From Saccoglossus kowalevskii (lineage: Eukaryota; Hemichordata; Enteropneusta; Harrimaniidae): a DNA stretch of 12,525 nucleotides. Made by a program: the position numbers and the translations under genes. The stretch is from NCBI RefSeq assembly GCF_000003605.2, contig NW_003109918.1, forward strand, positions 1 through 12,525, in the 5' to 3' direction. Below are positions 10,813 through 12,525 of this stretch, in pieces; position 1 is the stretch's first letter; each line of letters opens with the position of its first letter. The notes under the pieces were generated by a model, which worked only from the letters and a program-made list of their open reading frames with translations, did not search any database and was not told the origin of the DNA.

Positions 10813-12231
10813 CACACTGTGGTGATATGGATATTTGATCTGCCCTGTATTACATCACACTGTGGTGATATGGATATTTGATCTGCCTTGTATTACATCA
10901 CACTGTGGTGATATGGATATTTGATCTGCCCTGTATTACATCACACTGTGGTGATATGGATATTTGATCTGCCCTGTATTACATCACACTGTGGTGATAT
11001 GGATATTTGATCTGTTCTGTATTACATCACACTGTGGTGATATGGACATTTGATCTGCCCTGTATTACATCACACTGTGGTGATATGGATATTTGATCTG
11101 CCCTGTATTACATCACACTGTGGTGATATGGATATTTGATCTGTCCGTCATTACATCACACTGTGGTGATATGGATATTTGATCTGTCCTGTATTACATC
11201 ACACTGTGGTGATATGGATATTTGATCTGCCCTGTATTACATCACACTGTGGTGATATGGATATTTGATATGCCTTGTATTACATCACACTGTGGTGATA
11301 TGAATATTTGATCTGCCCTGTATTACATCACACTGTGGTGATATGGATATTTGATCTGCCCTGTATTACATCACACTGTGGTGATATGGATATTTGATCT
11401 GCCCTGTATTACATCACACTGTGGTGATATGGATATTTGGTGTGCCTTGTATTACATCACACTGTAGTGATATGGATATTTGATCTGCCATGTATTACAT
11501 CACACTGTGGTGATATGGATATTTGATCTGCACTGTATTACATCACACTGTGGTGATATGGATATTTGATCTGCCTTGTATTACATCACACTGTAGTGAT
11601 ATGGATATTTTATCTGCCATGTATTACATCACACTGTGGTGATATGGATATTTGATCTGCCCTGTATTACATCACACTGTGGTGATATGGATATTTGATC
11701 TGCCCTGTATTACATCACACTGTGGTGATATGGATATTTGATCTGCCTTGTATTACATCACACTGTAGTGATATGGATATTTGATCTGCCATGTATTACA
11801 TCACACTGTGGTGATATGGATATTTGATCTGCACTGTATTACATCACACTGTGGTGATATGGATATTTGATCTGCCCTGTATTACATCACACTGTGGTGA
11901 TATGGATATTTGATCTGCCCTGTATTACATCACACTGTGGTGATATGGATATTTGATCTGTCTTGTATTACATCACACTGTGGTGATATGGATATTTGAT
12001 CTGCCCTGTATTACATCACACTGTGGTGATATGGATATTTGATCTGCCCTGTATTACATCACACTGTGGTGATATGGATTTTTGATTTGCCCTGTATTAC
12101 ATCACACTGTGGTGATATGAATATTTGATCTGCCTTGTATTACATCACACTGTGGTGATATGGATATTTGATCTGCCTTGTATTACATCACACTGTGGTG
12201 ATATGGATATTTGATCTGCCTTGTATTACAT

Positions 12232-12330
12232 CACACTGTGGTGATATGGATTTCCTGCACTATCCTGTCTTATGTCATGCTGTGGAGATAGGCATGTTAT
12301 GCATATGATAAGTATAAACTGTAAATTAAT
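12232..12330. repeat. Two decayed repeat units at the right edge
   Basis: The unit starting at 12232 is perfect for its first 20 bases, then diverges (TTCCTGCACTATCCTGTCTT), with the next start (CATGCTGTGG) 44 bp on at 12276. The second degenerate copy keeps CTGTGG, a GATA core, TTATGCATATGAT where the 47-bp variants have TTTGCATGATC, and finally ACTGTAAATTAAT in place of CCTGTATTACAT. Similarity fades by about 12330. Decayed units at an edge escape the homogenising exchange of the array interior, so they may preserve older unit forms. Confidence 0.75.
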
Positions 12331-12525
12331 TTATAACAAGCAGACTCTCGGCTGAGATAGCTCTGCTGTTAGCAATGCACATTTCAATTAAAGAACAGAA
12401 GATATCATTAGAAAATGAACAATATGCAAAGTATCAATGCAATGGGACTTGCTGTTTTCAACAAGAATTCAAAAATATAATTTTTAACCATAAATGATTG
12501 TGATTTTTAACAAGAAGAAAATATC
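12331..12525. other. AT-rich right flank, no gene seen
   Basis: This is non-repetitive, AT-rich sequence with no convincing open frame. The best ATG frame (12415–12480) is 21 codons plus a stop. An imperfect hairpin is possible at 12339–12367, with outer stem AGCAGA/TCTGCT and inner stem TCTC/GAGA around GGCT. A weak 13-base direct repeat, TTTTCAACAAGAA (12455) and TTTTTAACAAGAA (12504), lies 49 bp apart. ATTAAA at 12387–12392 resembles a polyadenylation hexamer but has no transcript context. I see no recognisable transposon end. Confidence 0.6.

Larger units (their letters stand above)
51..12231. repeat. Tandem array of 283 copies of a 43-bp unit (minisatellite/satellite)
   Basis: Each unit begins CACACTGTGGTGATATGG and ends CTGTATTACAT. 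Phase checks at units 100, 200 and 283 fall exactly where 43-bp spacing plus three 4-bp insertions predicts, so I find no net indel other than those three. The consensus is 39.5% GC, T-rich on the + strand (16 T against 10 A) and free of CpG. It contains one GATC (25–28), a tandem hexamer pair GATATG/GATATT (12–23) and TGTGGT (6–11). Common variants are G9A (TGTAGTG), G18A (ATATGAAT), T20C (GGACAT), C31T (GTCCTG), C32A (GCACTG), C33T (GCCTTG) and C33A (GCCATG). Because 43 is not a multiple of 3, each reading frame meets every stop of the unit once per 129 bp. Consensus stops therefore limit open frames to about 99 nt on + and 81 nt on −, so the array is not protein-coding. The family is not recognised. 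A VNTR or small satellite of a vertebrate-like genome is the likeliest identity. Confidence 0.98.

Noticed and set aside
51-12231. CRISPR array
   Set aside because: The repeats are contiguous with no unique spacers. The variation consists of substitutions within a continuous 43-bp unit, and there are no cas genes in the window.
51-12231. Repetitive protein-coding gene
   Set aside because: The unit length is not a multiple of 3, and the consensus has TGA at unit positions 11 and 24 on + and TGA/TAA on −. Every frame is therefore closed within each 129 bp. Even the CACTATGGTAAT variant swaps TGA for TAA at the same place.
51-12231. Telomeric, centromeric alpha-type or other named satellite
   Set aside because: There is no telomere-like hexamer array, no CENP-B box-like motif (the consensus lacks CpG) and the unit is 43 bp, not about 171 bp. 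The 172-bp four-unit multiple is only a numerical similarity.
51-12231. Assembly artefact (false expansion) as the main explanation
   Set aside because: It cannot be excluded from sequence alone. However, regional variant zones, private changes and non-identical block copies are what a real array shows, while a simple assembler loop would give exact repeats.
12387-12392. ATTAAA polyadenylation signal
   Set aside because: A hexamer is expected by chance in AT-rich DNA, and no transcript or exon is evident upstream.
12415-12480. Short open frame in the right flank
   Set aside because: It has only 21 codons, lies in AT-rich sequence and is preceded by an in-frame TAG at 12409. There is nothing to support translation.

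Overview
This window is almost entirely one tandem array. Positions 51–12231 hold 283 head-to-tail copies of a 43-bp unit. Of these, 280 are exactly 43 bp and three are 47 bp, which accounts for the full 12,181 bp. Short non-repetitive flanks lie on both sides (1–50 and about 12331–12525), so both edges of the array are visible. I see no protein-coding gene, RNA gene, transposon or CRISPR array. The length, the purity, the near absence of CpG (13 found in the 12.2-kb array) and the AT-rich non-coding right flank fit a eukaryotic nuclear genome. A vertebrate minisatellite/VNTR or small satellite locus is most likely, but the species cannot be fixed from this sequence and I do not recognise the family.

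Layout: (1) 1–50, left flank, ending in what looks like a truncated unit fragment. (2) Units 0–77 (51–3408), rich in the GCACTG and ATATGAAT variants, including a recognisable six-unit (258-bp) higher-order repeat at about 1302–2677. (3) Units 78–110, mostly consensus, including the adjacent pair of 47-bp units (4226–4319). (4) Units 111–169, marked by TCCGTC/TCCGCC, GTCCTG, GGACAT, TGTAGTG and GCCATG variants. (5) Units 170–203, again with GCACTG units, including six in a row at 8534–8791. (6) Units 204–282, which repeat the variant strings of region 4 as long block duplications. (7) 12232–12330, two decayed units. (8) An AT-rich flank. Units are numbered from 0. Unit n starts at 51+43n for n up to 25, 55+43n for n=26–97, 59+43n for n=98, and 63+43n from n=99.

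The array carries information mainly in its variant order. Rare substitutions recur in the same order at distances that are exact multiples of 43 bp (60, 83 and 96 units). This is the footprint of block duplication by unequal exchange, gene conversion or replication-based copying. Each unit also has a short inverted repeat (ATCAC-N6-GTGAT) around a TGTGGT hexamer and a GATC site. Whether these have any function in the cell is not shown by the sequence.
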